A stretch of 64,000 nucleotides of DNA from Aquamicrobium sp. (lineage in GTDB: Bacteria > Pseudomonadota > Alphaproteobacteria > Rhizobiales > Rhizobiaceae). The stretch spans positions 1,798,001 to 1,862,000 of the forward strand of contig NZ_JAMLIE010000001.1 in NCBI RefSeq assembly GCF_023954335.1, given 5' to 3'. Shown here piece by piece: positions 1 through 8,152 of the stretch. A model generated the notes under the pieces. The model had not been told where the DNA came from. It was given only the letters and a program-made list of their open reading frames with translations, and made no database searches. Position 1 is the first letter of the stretch; the number at the start of each line of letters is the position of its first letter. The translations under genes and the position numbers were made by a program.

Positions 1-440
1 ATATGCGCGGCGTCGGTGAAGACGACGACCTGCCTGATCGTCGGAACCTGCGGCACGATCTTCTCCGCCAGCGGCAGGAAGGTGAGGTCGACGAACAGCG
101 CCTTGTCCTCGGCATGGTTCATGATCCAGGCGATCTGCTCGGGGAACAGGCGCGGATTGAGCGTGTGGTAGACCGCGCCGATGCCGTTGATGCCGTACCA
201 GGCTTCGAGGTGATTGGCCGTGTTCCAGGCCATGGTGGCGATGCGGTCGCCCTCGGAAAAGCCGGCGCGCTCCAGACGCTGCGCCACCTTCAGCGCCCGG
301 GCGCGGGCCTGCGCATAGGTCGTGCGCACGATCGGCCCCTCGACCGAGCGCGACACGATCTCCCGCCCGCCATGCTGGATCGCCGCATAGTCGAGTATCT
401 TGTGGCACAGCAGCGGCCAATCCTGCATCAGTCCAATCAT
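1..440 (-). CDS. Long-chain acyl-CoA synthetase (AMP-binding), N-terminal part
   Basis: The reading frame opens at an ATG at 440 and runs off the left edge of the window, giving 146 residues (MIGLMQDWPLLCHKILDYAA...). The order of motifs (MQDWPLL start, TTYAQARARALKVAQRL, GDRIATMAWN, EAWYGINGIGAVYHTLNPRL, AWIMNHAEDKALF) is that of the N-terminal lobe of fatty-acid/medium-chain acyl-CoA ligases, which activate a carboxylic acid with ATP and load it on CoA. The catalytic P-loop and the C-terminal lid lie outside the window, so substrate range cannot be judged. It is divergent from the yifB gene on its right. Confidence 0.85.
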   Translation of the reverse strand, partial: MIGLMQDWPLLCHKILDYAAIQHGGREIVSRSVEGPIVRTTYAQARARALKVAQRLERAGFSEGDRIATMAWNTANHLEAWYGINGIGAVYHTLNPRLFPEQIAWIMNHAEDKALFVDLTFLPLAEKIVPQVPTIRQVVVFTDAAH

Positions 441-772
441 CGCGCTTATCCTGCAAGTAAAGCTATGGGGACGGCAGTCTTTGCCGGAACGCCCCGTCTT
501 GTCCAGCCCGTTGCGCGGCCCGCGCCGGCGTGCCGCATCGATTTGCCGGAAGCGGCGCGGTGCAGGGGCTTGCAACGTGGCCGGGCCGGCTATCCGGCGG
601 AACATCCGTTCCCATTCTGCAACCGCCCGCAACCTCTACACAGCCGATACGTGCTTTTGTTCACTTAATGTTCTTGATCGCGACCGGGAAAGGTGCTTAT
701 CTTCCAGAAAGGCGCTTTAGGATGTTCGTTGGGGGCCGGCCGGGGATGCGGGCCGGCAAGCGGGAGGAAACC
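441..772. other. Intergenic region between divergent genes
   Basis: This 332-bp gap separates the acyl-CoA synthetase start (440, leftward) from the yifB start (773, rightward) and must hold promoters for both. No convincing RNA gene or small conserved ORF was seen. Reading frames that cross it have no Shine-Dalgarno and look like chance ORFs in high-G+C DNA. Confidence 0.5.
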
Positions 773-1423
773 ATGATCGCGCGGGTCACGACCGTTGCAT
801 TCCAGGGGGTGGAGGCCGTTCCCGTCGACGTCCAGGTGATGGTCGCGCCGGGCAAGGTCGGCATGCAGATCGTCGGTCTCGGCGACAAGGCGGTGATCGA
901 GAGCCGCGAGCGGGTGCAGGCGGCATTGCATGCCTCGGGCCTGTCGATGCCGGCCAAGCGCGTCACCGTCAATCTCGCGCCCGCCGATCTGCCCAAGGAA
1001 GGCAGCCATTACGATCTGCCGATCGCGCTCGGCCTGATGGCGGCGCTCGGCGCCATTCCGCACGATGCGCTTGCCGGCTATGTGGTGCTCGGCGAGCTGG
1101 CACTCGACGGCACGACCGCGCCGGTCGCCGGCGCGCTGCCCGCGGCCATGGGCGCCGTCGCGCTCGGCAAGGGCCTGATCTGCCCGCACGGCGTCGGCGC
1201 CGAGGCGGCCTGGGCCGGCGCCGACATCGACGTTCTCGCGCCCCGCAGCCTGATCGCCATCGCCAATCATTTTCGCGGCGTGCAGGTGCTGGCCCGGCCG
1301 GAGCCCGCCGTCCACGCCGCCGCCGACAATCTGCCCGACCTTGCCGACATCAGGGGGCAGGAGGGAGCGCGGCGCGCGCTGGAGGTGGCGGCGGCCGGCG
1401 GCCACAACCTCCTCATAGCGTAA
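773..1423 (+). pseudogene. yifB: YifB/ComM-type Mg-chelatase-like AAA+ ATPase, N-terminal half (split gene)
   Basis: The ATG at 773 follows a strong GGGAGGAAA ribosome site and starts MIARVTTVAFQGVEAVPVDV, the standard ComM/YifB N-terminus. The fragment holds the Lon-S5-like N-terminal domain (KRVTVNLAPADLPKEGSHYDLPIALG) and the linker DIRGQEGARRALEVAAAGGHN. It stops at TAA 1421-1423, which belongs to the integrated element: chromosomal sequence ends at about 1411-1413. In intact proteins GGHN is followed at once by the Walker A loop, found here at 15798 onwards. ComM family ATPases are helicases acting in natural transformation or recombination; in Rhizobiales the role is not established. 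Joined to 15792-16685 in frame it gives 510 residues, the family length. Confidence 0.93.
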
Positions 1424-1435
1424 ACAAAAGACCTT
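1397..1435 (+). other. attL junction
   Basis: Left of CT (1412-1413) is chromosomal yifB (codons for GGHN and L). Right of it is element DNA: 10 bp, then the arm ACAAAAGACCTT at 1424-1435. The arm is the inverted partner (11 of 12 bases) of the arm at 15770-15781 at the other end. The element side also supplies the TAA stop at 1421-1423 that ends the first half of yifB. Confidence 0.85.
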
Positions 1436-1467
1436 ACTTCCATTCAATCCAACGAAAGGGCCTCGCT

Positions 1468-1707
1468 TTGACTACCGAAACCACCAGCTTCACCACCCCG
1501 AACGTCTTCCCCATCCTCACGGCCTCCACCACCGACGCCGAAATGCTCCGCTTGCTACGTAACCCCGAGATCGCCATCGGGTTTGCCTTGGAGCATCTAC
1601 AGCCGTGGGAACTAGGCATGTTCTTCCGGGACTGGAAGGATGACGCCGACATGACCGGATGGCTTCGCGAGTGGCGTGAGGAACAGGACGCGGCCAGAAC
1701 CACCTAA
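1468..1707 (+). CDS. Small acidic hypothetical protein at the left end of the element
   Basis: A TTG-started frame of 79 residues preceded by GAAAGGG; it begins MTTETTSFTTPNVFPILT and ends in an acidic, tryptophan-rich helix region (WELGMFFRDWKDDADMTGWLREWREEQD). It is the first gene inside the element after attL, reads with the main rightward gene set and is followed by a hairpin with a T-run. I do not recognise the family. Phage-type elements often carry such short early genes, but no function can be assigned. Codon use is consistent with a real gene (G/C third positions) and its translation start resembles that of the gene at 2452 (TTG after AAGGAG-like sequence). Confidence 0.55.
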   Translation: MTTETTSFTTPNVFPILTASTTDAEMLRLLRNPEIAIGFALEHLQPWELGMFFRDWKDDADMTGWLREWREEQDAARTT

Positions 1708-1739
1708 TCACCACATCGCCGTCTACTCCCGGCGACCCG

Positions 1740-1786
1740 AGGCCCCGGCTTTCCGTCCTAGATGGCGAGCTTGGGGCCTTTTCTTG
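1740..1786 (+). terminator. Hairpin plus T-run after the first element gene
   Basis: AGGCCCC (1740-1746) pairs with GGGGCCT (1773-1779), followed by TTTTCTTG. The loop is long (26 nt), so it is only a moderate candidate for an intrinsic terminator of the 79-residue gene. Confidence 0.45.
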
Positions 1787-1893
1787 TGTGGCTCAATTGG
1801 AAGACGCAGCAGATTTTGGATCACCCGCAATAATCATAAGTATCAACCAGATACTTTATGCTGTGGCGCACAAGTGGCTTTATATTTTTATTA

Positions 1894-1922
1894 TTGAAAA
1901 TCAATAACTTACCTTGTATAAG
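1894..1922 (+). promoter_or_regulatory. Sigma-70-type promoter for the rightward element genes
   Basis: TTGAAA (1894-1899), a 17-bp spacer and TATAAG (1917-1922) lie in the only strongly A+T-rich stretch (about 1830-1925) in this part of the element. Transcription would start near 1929 and run into the hairpin-rich leader and the genes from 2098 to 6962. Confidence 0.6.
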
Positions 1923-1929
1923 GGGATGT

Positions 1930-2097
1930 TAGTTCACGGTAACTGGCAGGCCCGCCAAGCATAGAGAGGCCAGCCCCACGGCGGGAATGCCGTGAGTACC
2001 CATGTGGGCAGGCCCAAGGGCCTGAGGGACGAGCATGGGGAGTGTGTCTAGGCCTGTTACCGGCCTACTGACGATGATCTATGGAGGATCGAAACGC
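1930..2097 (+). ncRNA. Hairpin-rich leader or small RNA (unidentified)
   Basis: Downstream of the promoter, four short GC hairpins follow one another: CGGC/GCCG (1979-1982 with 1989-1992), CCCA/TGGG (1999-2002 with 2005-2008), the perfect AGGCCC-AA-GGGCCT (2010-2023) and AGGCC/GGCCT (2050-2054 with 2062-2066). If the next gene starts at ATG 2098, the whole 168 nt is untranslated. It matches no riboswitch or RNA family I know. It may be a regulatory leader, a small RNA or a packaging or replication signal; an ATG at 2035 leaves open that the last part is coding. Confidence 0.35.
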
Positions 2098-2331
2098 ATG
2101 AGGTCTTATGGACAGCGTACTATCTACTTGGGCGATGAATACCGGAAGCCCCGGAAGCCTCTCAGAGAGATACGCTATTCCACCCACCAGAGTACGGGGC
2201 GAAAGGCTTTAGACATAGTGGAGCGAGAACGCGCCTCACGTTCGCTCCGAGCAGAGCAGCAAAGGCTTTTCGCGCAGATAAGTCATGAATCAATAGCTCA
2301 AGCAAACGCCGCGCCCGCAGCCGCCGTCTAG
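2098..2331 (+). CDS. Small basic hypothetical protein
   Basis: ATG 2098 has GGAGG ten bases upstream (2083-2087) and gives 77 residues, MRSYGQRTIYLGDEYRKPRKPL..., rich in Arg, Lys and Tyr, with a predicted helix (DIVERERASRSLRAEQQRLFAQISHESI) and an Ala-rich tail. An in-frame ATG at 2035 would add 21 residues but would cover the hairpin leader. It has no domain I recognise. It is probably co-transcribed with the genes at 2452 and 3105, from the promoter near 1900. Confidence 0.5.
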   Translation: MRSYGQRTIYLGDEYRKPRKPLREIRYSTHQSTGRKALDIVERERASRSLRAEQQRLFAQISHESIAQANAAPAAAV

Positions 2332-2451
2332 CGGCCAGTTAAGGCCGACCGACCGGCCACCCCACCATCAAAACCATCACCGGCCTGCCAGCCCTTCCGG
2401 TCACTCGACCGGGAGGACGCGGGCCTTTTGTCGTCCACAAAGGAGAATCCC

Positions 2452-3099
2452 TTGGACACCACTACCGACTTCGCCTCATCACCACTCATAACTCCCGAGC
2501 GCCTTGAAGCCGATCCTCAGGCCGCCCTAGCAGTCCGCCCCGCATGGCTCCATGCCGTCCATCTGGAATACCCGGAGGGCCATGAGGAAGACCCCGCCCG
2601 CTTCACGCCTGCCGTGACTATCGTGCTGGGCCGGAAGCATGTCACCTCCAAGGGCTTTTCCCTCCCTCAAGTGGCCTTCATGCTGGAACTCACCCGGTTC
2701 CGAGGGGCCACCATCGTCACGAACCACAACGGCACTGGCCGCCACTACGAGCGCATAGCCTTCACCGGATACCCCGAAGACCTCACGATGCTGAGCAGGG
2801 TCTTCTCCGGGGCCACGGAATACGTCCAGACCAAGGTGGACGGCATCCAGTCCGACATGAGGGCCGAGAACCTCAGGCACGACCCGGCGGAGAAGATCGG
2901 CAGGGACGCCCGCCAAGTCGTCTTGGGCCACGCCGAGCGCATCGCCAAGCAGATGGAGGCGAGCGGGAGGATGCCGCCCCACCTCACCGCAGAGGCCTAT
3001 CTGGACAACATTCGCCGCCTCCTCGTCCTCATCGACCAAGAGGCTGCCGGACGGGAGCTTTCCGACCTTCTCCCGACTACCAAGAACCCGGAGGCATGA
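2452..3099 (+). CDS. Hypothetical phage-type protein preceding the polyvalent protein
   Basis: The likely start is TTG 2452, six bases after AGGAG (2441-2445), giving 215 residues (MDTTTDFASSPLITPERL...). A TTG at 2428 in the same frame has no ribosome site. The middle (FTPAVTIVLGRKHVTSKGFSLPQVAFMLELTRFRGATIVTNHNG) looks like a compact alpha/beta domain; the C-terminal half is helical. The stop TGA overlaps an ATG of the next frame (ATGA at 3096-3099), so the two genes are translationally coupled. The pairing of a ~200-residue protein with a very large polyvalent protein is typical of virion-ejected protein operons in podovirus-like phages, but I cannot name the family. Confidence 0.7.
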   Translation: MDTTTDFASSPLITPERLEADPQAALAVRPAWLHAVHLEYPEGHEEDPARFTPAVTIVLGRKHVTSKGFSLPQVAFMLELTRFRGATIVTNHNGTGRHYERIAFTGYPEDLTMLSRVFSGATEYVQTKVDGIQSDMRAENLRHDPAEKIGRDARQVVLGHAERIAKQMEASGRMPPHLTAEAYLDNIRRLLVLIDQEAAGRELSDLLPTTKNPEA

Positions 3100-3104
3100 G
3101 GCCC

Positions 3105-6100
3105 ATGGACAACATCAGGACCGAAGAAGAACTCCTCCAAGAAGCCATGAGGCGGCTAGAGGCCGAAGACACCGCTCCGCCTCACCAGCCCGCCGCCGAC
3201 ATGCCGGAAGACGCCAAGACACTCCTTGAGGCCGGCAAGGAGGTCTGGGACTCCATCGGGGCCGGCATGGCAAAGGCCGGGATCGAGACCAAGGACTTCA
3301 TCTTCGGGGAGCCCGAGGAGCACGAGAAGTCGGACTTCAGGCGGGGCATCGAGAACCGCGCTCAGGAACTTCAGGAGTCCAGTGTCGTAAACTCCGTGAC
3401 CATGGGCATCACACAGATCGCCACCGGGCTAATCGGCGCGGGTAAACTCATGGCCCCTATCAAGGCCGTCCAGAAGCTCAAGGGCTCGGGGACAGCCGGT
3501 AGGGCCGCCTACGAGGTGGGTCTAGGTGCAGCGGCCGGTGCCGTGGTGATCGACCCCCACGAGGAGCGCCTGTCGAACCTCATTGAGGACTTCCCGTCCC
3601 TACAGAACCCCGTGACGGAGTACCTTGCGGCTGGCCCCACGGACAGCGCCGCAGAGGGCCGCTTCAAGAACGCTCTGGAAGGCATCGGCGTGGACTTCGC
3701 GCTCATCGGCGTGGTGAAGGCCATCAAGTTCATGCGCTCGGGCGACCCAGCGGCGGCCAAGAAGGAGATCGCCAAGCTGGAGCGTGGGGGCTACGCCTCC
3801 GAGGCCGAGGCCGCACGGGTCGCCAACCAGAACGAGTTCGGACTGGACTTCGGGCTAGCGCCCCGAGAAACGCCCGTAGAGACTAACACAGGCCCGGCAG
3901 CGTCCGTCGAGGCCACCACACCAGCCCGAGGCCGAGAGGCCGTCCCTGAGTCTCCTAGAGGCGAGGAAGCTCGTCTTGAGTTCGAGGAGCGGGCCGCCGT
4001 TCTTGAATATGAGGGGGGTCTTTCCCGCGCCGAGGCCGAGCGCCAAGCCGCAAGCGAAACAGGTTATCGGCCGGAAGGTGTCGGGAGGGCGACCAGCCCG
4101 AGCGGAGAGACCAATCAAACGGGAAGGATTAATCCCGACCTCCCTTCCCCTATCCGGGAGACGCCGTCGAGTGTCGCCCCGAGAGGCCCCGCCTTGGTGG
4201 ACGCTTCACCTGAGGCCGTGGCAAAAATCGTCCTGGACACTGAGGCTGACCTAAAGGCCATCGCCAAGTTCGGCTCCCGTGAGGCCGCCATAGAGGCCGG
4301 CCGGATCACAGGCCGGTCAGCATCCCGGCTCCCGTGGCAGAAGCTAATAGAGACCCCGGATGGTCTCCGCGAGTTTCTGTCCAATGCCGAGGCCGCCACC
4401 AAGCGCCAGATGGACGCCATCAAGGGCGGAGATGTTCTGTCCGACTCCACCGTCAACGCCAAGGTACGGGAGATGGCCGAATGGTACGGGGAAGACCCGG
4501 CCACCCTCATGGGCGAACTTGTGGAAGCCGGGGGAGCCGCCGCCCAGATGACCGCCCGCATGGAGGCCGCATATCTCGTCACCAACCGCATGTTTCAGGA
4601 GACCTATGAGCTTGCCTTCAAGCTACAGAATGGAATGCTGGACGAGTTTGGAGGAGATGCAGCGAAGGCAGCAGCCGAACTCCGGGACCGGCTCAGGCTG
4701 TCCGCTTCCATCCTCGCCTCCGCCCAATCCATGAGGGCCAACGCGGGGCGGACCATGCGGCGGCTCCGGGGACAATTCCAGATCAAGCCCGAAGACCTAG
4801 CATCGCTCGACGGGATGGACGCCTCCCGGCTGGCAGAACTCATTGCCTCCACCAAGGGCGACCCGAAGAAACTGGCACAGGTGGCAAATCCGACATTCCT
4901 TCGCCGGGCGATGAACGAGGTCAATTTCAGCCTCACCAACTCCCTGCTCTGGCTCTACCCCACCCATGTGGTGAACGTCACGTCTAACGTGGTGATGCTT
5001 CTTGGCAGGCCTACAGAAAAGCTCCTCGGGGCCATCGCCATGGGGCCGAAGACGAGCGGGGACATTCTCAGGCAGCAGGCCATTGCGGAATATTCCGCCA
5101 CCGCCGCCGCACTGGGGGACGCTTGGCAATCCATGGCGATGGCCTTCCTCCGGGGAGACTCCATTCTCAACCCCCACAACACCGAGTTCTTCCAAGGAGC
5201 CATCACACAGCAGCCGCTACAGTGGAAGTCGGGGGGAGGCATCATGGGTCTTGCCGAGAACGCATGGAAAGCCGCGAACTATCGGAACATCGTCGGACTG
5301 CCCACGCGGACACTTGGGGCCGTGGACGAGTTCTTCAAGACCCTCCGCTATCGCGCCTATGTGCAGGGACAGGCGGCCGGCCGAGCGCATTCCTTGGGCC
5401 TCACCGGGGAGGACTTCCAGCGATACCTCAGGGCCGAGATGGAGAAGGCGATAGACCCGGCGACGGGGCAGGCGCTGGACCAGCGGGCACTAAGGGAAGC
5501 CCAGACCGCCACCTTCCAGAATGAACTCCTCGCCGGCACGGCGGGGGCGACCATACAGCAGGCAAGGAACCGGCATCCCGTCCTGACCCTCATCCTGCCA
5601 TTCGTGAAGACCCCGGTGAATGTGCTCCGCTACGGCTGGAAGATGACTCCCGGCCTCAATCTCATCCAGAAGGAGTTCCGGGAAGCCATCGCCGGGGCGC
5701 ACGGGGCGGAGGCCAAGGCCCACGCCATAGGGCAGATGGCGCTAGGCGTCACCTTCATGGGCCTCGCCGCCATGCTGACGCTCAATGGTCGCATGACGGG
5801 GGCGGGACCGGCCGAGCCGAGACTTCAGGCCGAACTCAGGGCCACCGGATGGCAACCTTACTCCTATGTCTTCGAGGAGGAGGGCGGCACCAAGAGGTAT
5901 GTCCCAATGGGCCGCTTTGATCCGGCTGGCATGGCGTTCGCCACCATCGCCAACCTCATGGACGCCCTACGCCAGAACCCGGAGAGCAGCGGGGTGGAGT
6001 CAGGCATCGGGGCAACGGCCCTTGCGCTTGCCAAGGCATTTTCCGATAGGACATTCCTTCAGAACATGCACCAAGCCCTTGAGGCCCTGAGCGATCCTGA

Positions 6101-6962
6101 GGCCAGAGGCGAGAGGTGGTTGGGGAATATTGCGGGCAACGCCATCCCGCTTTCCTCCGCCCTCCGGGGTCTCAATCCCGACCCGTATCTTCGCGAGGCT
6201 CGCTCCTTTGTGGATACCACCTTGAAGAACTTGCCGGGATTCTCCGCAACCCTGCCGCCCGTTCGGGATGTCTTTGGGGAGCCGGTTGCCCGCCGCATCG
6301 GCATCACCACCGACCAGAAGGCCGACCTAGTGGAGGCGGAACATAGCCGTATCCTCATTGAGACGGGGAGGGGTATCGGCAAGCCAGAACCGGACTTCGA
6401 GGGGGTGGACCTCCGCGATGTGACCTTGGAGTCGGGCCAGAACGCCTATGACCGCTATCAGGAACTCAGCGGCCATATCCCCGGCCAGAAGCCGCTCAAA
6501 GACCACCTTGCGCGGCTCATCAAGTCCGACGCCTATCAGGACATGCCAGATGGAGAGGCCGGCGTCGTCGGCACTCGGCTCAACGCTTTGGGGCGCATCG
6601 TGACGCAACACCGGCAAGCGGCCCGAGCGCGTCTCCTGAGGGAGAGCCCCGAGCTTCAGTCCTTGGTGAAGGCCCGCCAGAGAAAAGCGCGGGGGGCGAT
6701 CATTCAGAACCGCAGCCAGCGGGCGGGGGGTCAACCGGGAGCAAGGGAACTACTGGATGCCTTGGGGCCGCAGGAGGCCGGCGTTGGCTCAGGCCACGGG
6801 GAGGCCCAGAGCATTCTCGATCAACTACGAGCCCAAGAGACGGCACGGCCTACCATCCCCGGAGGTCTGCGGGCAGTAAGCGCGGAACGGCTCGAAAGAC
6901 TGCAACTGAAGCGTGAGGATGATATTCGCCGCGCCGATGAGAGCATAAGCCGCCGTCGCTAG
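3105..6962 (+). CDS. Large phage polyvalent / internal-virion-like protein (1285 residues)
   Basis: Start taken at ATG 3105 (GGAGG ten bases upstream); ATG 3096 is in frame nine bases earlier but only one base from that site. The N-terminal ~110 residues are acidic and helical; residues ~115-160 are Gly/Ala-rich and could enter membranes; ~260-400 are low-complexity. The C-terminal half carries a well-known phage signature: NSLLWLYPTHVVNVTSNV (about residue 615), PFVKTPVNVLRYGWKMTPG (about 835), a hydrophobic helix (~880-895), LNGRMTGAGP and GWQPYSYVF (about 900-925). From memory this resembles the large polyvalent protein-associated domain LPD38 of phage ejection proteins. Such proteins enter the host cell with the genome. 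No capsid gene accompanies it here. Confidence 0.75.
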   Translation: MDNIRTEEELLQEAMRRLEAEDTAPPHQPAADMPEDAKTLLEAGKEVWDSIGAGMAKAGIETKDFIFGEPEEHEKSDFRRGIENRAQELQESSVVNSVTMGITQIATGLIGAGKLMAPIKAVQKLKGSGTAGRAAYEVGLGAAAGAVVIDPHEERLSNLIEDFPSLQNPVTEYLAAGPTDSAAEGRFKNALEGIGVDFALIGVVKAIKFMRSGDPAAAKKEIAKLERGGYASEAEAARVANQNEFGLDFGLAPRETPVETNTGPAASVEATTPARGREAVPESPRGEEARLEFEERAAVLEYEGGLSRAEAERQAASETGYRPEGVGRATSPSGETNQTGRINPDLPSPIRETPSSVAPRGPALVDASPEAVAKIVLDTEADLKAIAKFGSREAAIEAGRITGRSASRLPWQKLIETPDGLREFLSNAEAATKRQMDAIKGGDVLSDSTVNAKVREMAEWYGEDPATLMGELVEAGGAAAQMTARMEAAYLVTNRMFQETYELAFKLQNGMLDEFGGDAAKAAAELRDRLRLSASILASAQSMRANAGRTMRRLRGQFQIKPEDLASLDGMDASRLAELIASTKGDPKKLAQVANPTFLRRAMNEVNFSLTNSLLWLYPTHVVNVTSNVVMLLGRPTEKLLGAIAMGPKTSGDILRQQAIAEYSATAAALGDAWQSMAMAFLRGDSILNPHNTEFFQGAITQQPLQWKSGGGIMGLAENAWKAANYRNIVGLPTRTLGAVDEFFKTLRYRAYVQGQAAGRAHSLGLTGEDFQRYLRAEMEKAIDPATGQALDQRALREAQTATFQNELLAGTAGATIQQARNRHPVLTLILPFVKTPVNVLRYGWKMTPGLNLIQKEFREAIAGAHGAEAKAHAIGQMALGVTFMGLAAMLTLNGRMTGAGPAEPRLQAELRATGWQPYSYVFEEEGGTKRYVPMGRFDPAGMAFATIANLMDALRQNPESSGVESGIGATALALAKAFSDRTFLQNMHQALEALSDPEARGERWLGNIAGNAIPLSSALRGLNPDPYLREARSFVDTTLKNLPGFSATLPPVRDVFGEPVARRIGITTDQKADLVEAEHSRILIETGRGIGKPEPDFEGVDLRDVTLESGQNAYDRYQELSGHIPGQKPLKDHLARLIKSDAYQDMPDGEAGVVGTRLNALGRIVTQHRQAARARLLRESPELQSLVKARQRKARGAIIQNRSQRAGGQPGARELLDALGPQEAGVGSGHGEAQSILDQLRAQETARPTIPGGLRAVSAERLERLQLKREDDIRRADESISRRR

Positions 6963-6989
6963 GCTAACAATGACCAGATAGTGACGCCG

Positions 6990-7048
6990 AACTTGCTAGT
7001 GGTAGGCGACCCAAGGAGGGAGGGGGAGTGGGTGCTTCCTCCCTTCAC
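6990..7048. terminator. Possible bidirectional terminator between convergent genes
   Basis: The gap between the polyvalent protein stop (6962) and the convergent membrane-protein stop (7049) holds imperfectly complementary AAGGAGGGAG and CTTCCTCCCTT tracts (about 7011-7048). Pairing is imperfect and no clear T-run is present, so this is a weak call. Confidence 0.25.
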
Positions 7049-7564
7049 CTAACCCGTTTGCGTCAGGCAGTTTATAAGTTTGGCCCACGGCACCTCGCTC
7101 AGGATTTGTATCGCGTAGACTGACGTGAAGACCCACGGAACCAGCACCTCCACCTTATGAAATGGTCTGTGGCGCTTCCCGTCTTTATCAGGGTCCAGCT
7201 TTTCCCATTCTGCTGCGAAAGGTTGCTCGACCATTCGGGTCTCTACGTCTGTGATTATAGCGAATTTCGCAGCGTTCAAAGTCTTATAGCTTCCAATATT
7301 CCAGACCCAAAGAAAGCATATAGCGAACCCGGCGACGGAGATAAGCGTAACACTCCTCCCAGTTGAGGCAATAGTTCCAAGATAGGCCGACCCGCCAACT
7401 AGTAATGTGTTGATCGAAAGATAGAACCCGTTAGCTTCCTGCCGCCGCTGGCTTACCCGGTCTGCCATTTCTACGAGCATCTTGTAAATTTCGAGCCGTT
7501 CGGATGCCTCGCGATCAGAAAGCCTCTCGCTCGCAATCACTATTGAATGTTGATTGTCCTCCAT
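7049..7564 (-). CDS. Small multi-TM protein, probable effector paired with a TIR protein
   Basis: ATG 7564 lies five bases after the stop of the TIR gene, so the two form a tight operon; an in-frame ATG at 7612 overlapping the TIR gene is the alternative. Of 171 residues, the N-terminal part is a charged helix (EIYKMLVEMADRVSQRRQEAN) leading straight into a first membrane segment (FYLSINTLLVGGSAYLG); a second (VTLISVAGFAICFLWVWNIG) follows, and a third weaker hydrophobic stretch lies near the C-terminus (VLVPWVFTSVYAIQIL). The layout resembles SLATT-type two-TM effectors of bacterial immune systems, which are thought to form pores when signalled. It has no SLOG, SIR2 or Macro domain, unlike known ThsA proteins. 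Confidence 0.75.
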   Translation of the reverse strand: MEDNQHSIVIASERLSDREASERLEIYKMLVEMADRVSQRRQEANGFYLSINTLLVGGSAYLGTIASTGRSVTLISVAGFAICFLWVWNIGSYKTLNAAKFAIITDVETRMVEQPFAAEWEKLDPDKDGKRHRPFHKVEVLVPWVFTSVYAIQILSEVPWAKLINCLTQTG

Positions 7565-7569
7565 CGCTG

Positions 7570-7956
7570 CTAGAGCCTTGAGAGGAAGCCGCTGATGGTG
7601 CTCCAGTTCCAATCGTGGACAAAGACACCTTGAAGCTCACTTGGGATGGTCCAAGGCCGATTTTCTCTCGTGGTATAGATTCCGAGAAGAGGAATTCCTT
7701 CTTCCCGAGAGGTTTTAATCTCCCAACGCTGTCCTGACGCCCGCTCCGTATTGGCACTCACTAATGCTATTGTCCCATCGCACCCCCTTATTCGGGACCG
7801 ACAGCGCGTCTTCCATTCCGTATCCCACGGCTCCTTTACTGACATGTCAGTAAACTCAAACGAAGACCTCTCATTGCGGGCCTGTCCGACCAGATAGTCA
7901 CGTGCCCATTTGTCCTCGATAGCAAAGGCTATAAAAATCCGATGGTGCATAGCCAT
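7570..7956 (-). CDS. ThsB-like TIR-domain protein (MTH538 type)
   Basis: ATG 7956 has GAGGG seven bases upstream and gives 128 residues, a single free-standing domain. The order HRIFIAFAIEDKWARDYLVGQA, FEFTDMSVKEPWD, CRSRIRGCDGTIALVSANT, GQRWEIKTSREEGIPLLGIY is the MTH538/DUF1863 TIR-like fold used by ThsB of Thoeris. In Thoeris, ThsB senses phage and turns NAD into a signal that fires an effector. Here the next gene in the operon codes a small membrane protein, the expected effector position. Local G+C is lower than in the rest of the element (29 of 60 bases at 7201-7260 against 42 of 60 at 9841-9900), which points to separate acquisition of this cargo. Confidence 0.85.
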   Translation of the reverse strand: MAMHHRIFIAFAIEDKWARDYLVGQARNERSSFEFTDMSVKEPWDTEWKTRCRSRIRGCDGTIALVSANTERASGQRWEIKTSREEGIPLLGIYTTRENRPWTIPSELQGVFVHDWNWSTISGFLSRL

Positions 7957-8152
7957 AGAAAATCCCTCAACATTTCCACGCCTTGTTTGGTAACATAAGC
8001 CATGATCTAGAAGCTAAGCAGCTCTCCTCTTTCCCCGAAAATTTTGCCAGTTTCAAAGTATCCGTTGCGCCAGCTACCTGTTGATTTACGCCCTGAGGCC
8101 GTTTCGCCGCGCCACTGCGCTGCTATCCTTAGGCCTCAAAGGGGGAATCAGA

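Noticed and set aside
3..668. Rightward open frame of 221 codons over the window start
   Set aside because: It is antisense to the acyl-CoA synthetase, whose protein motifs are clear on the other strand; the rightward translation has no domain.
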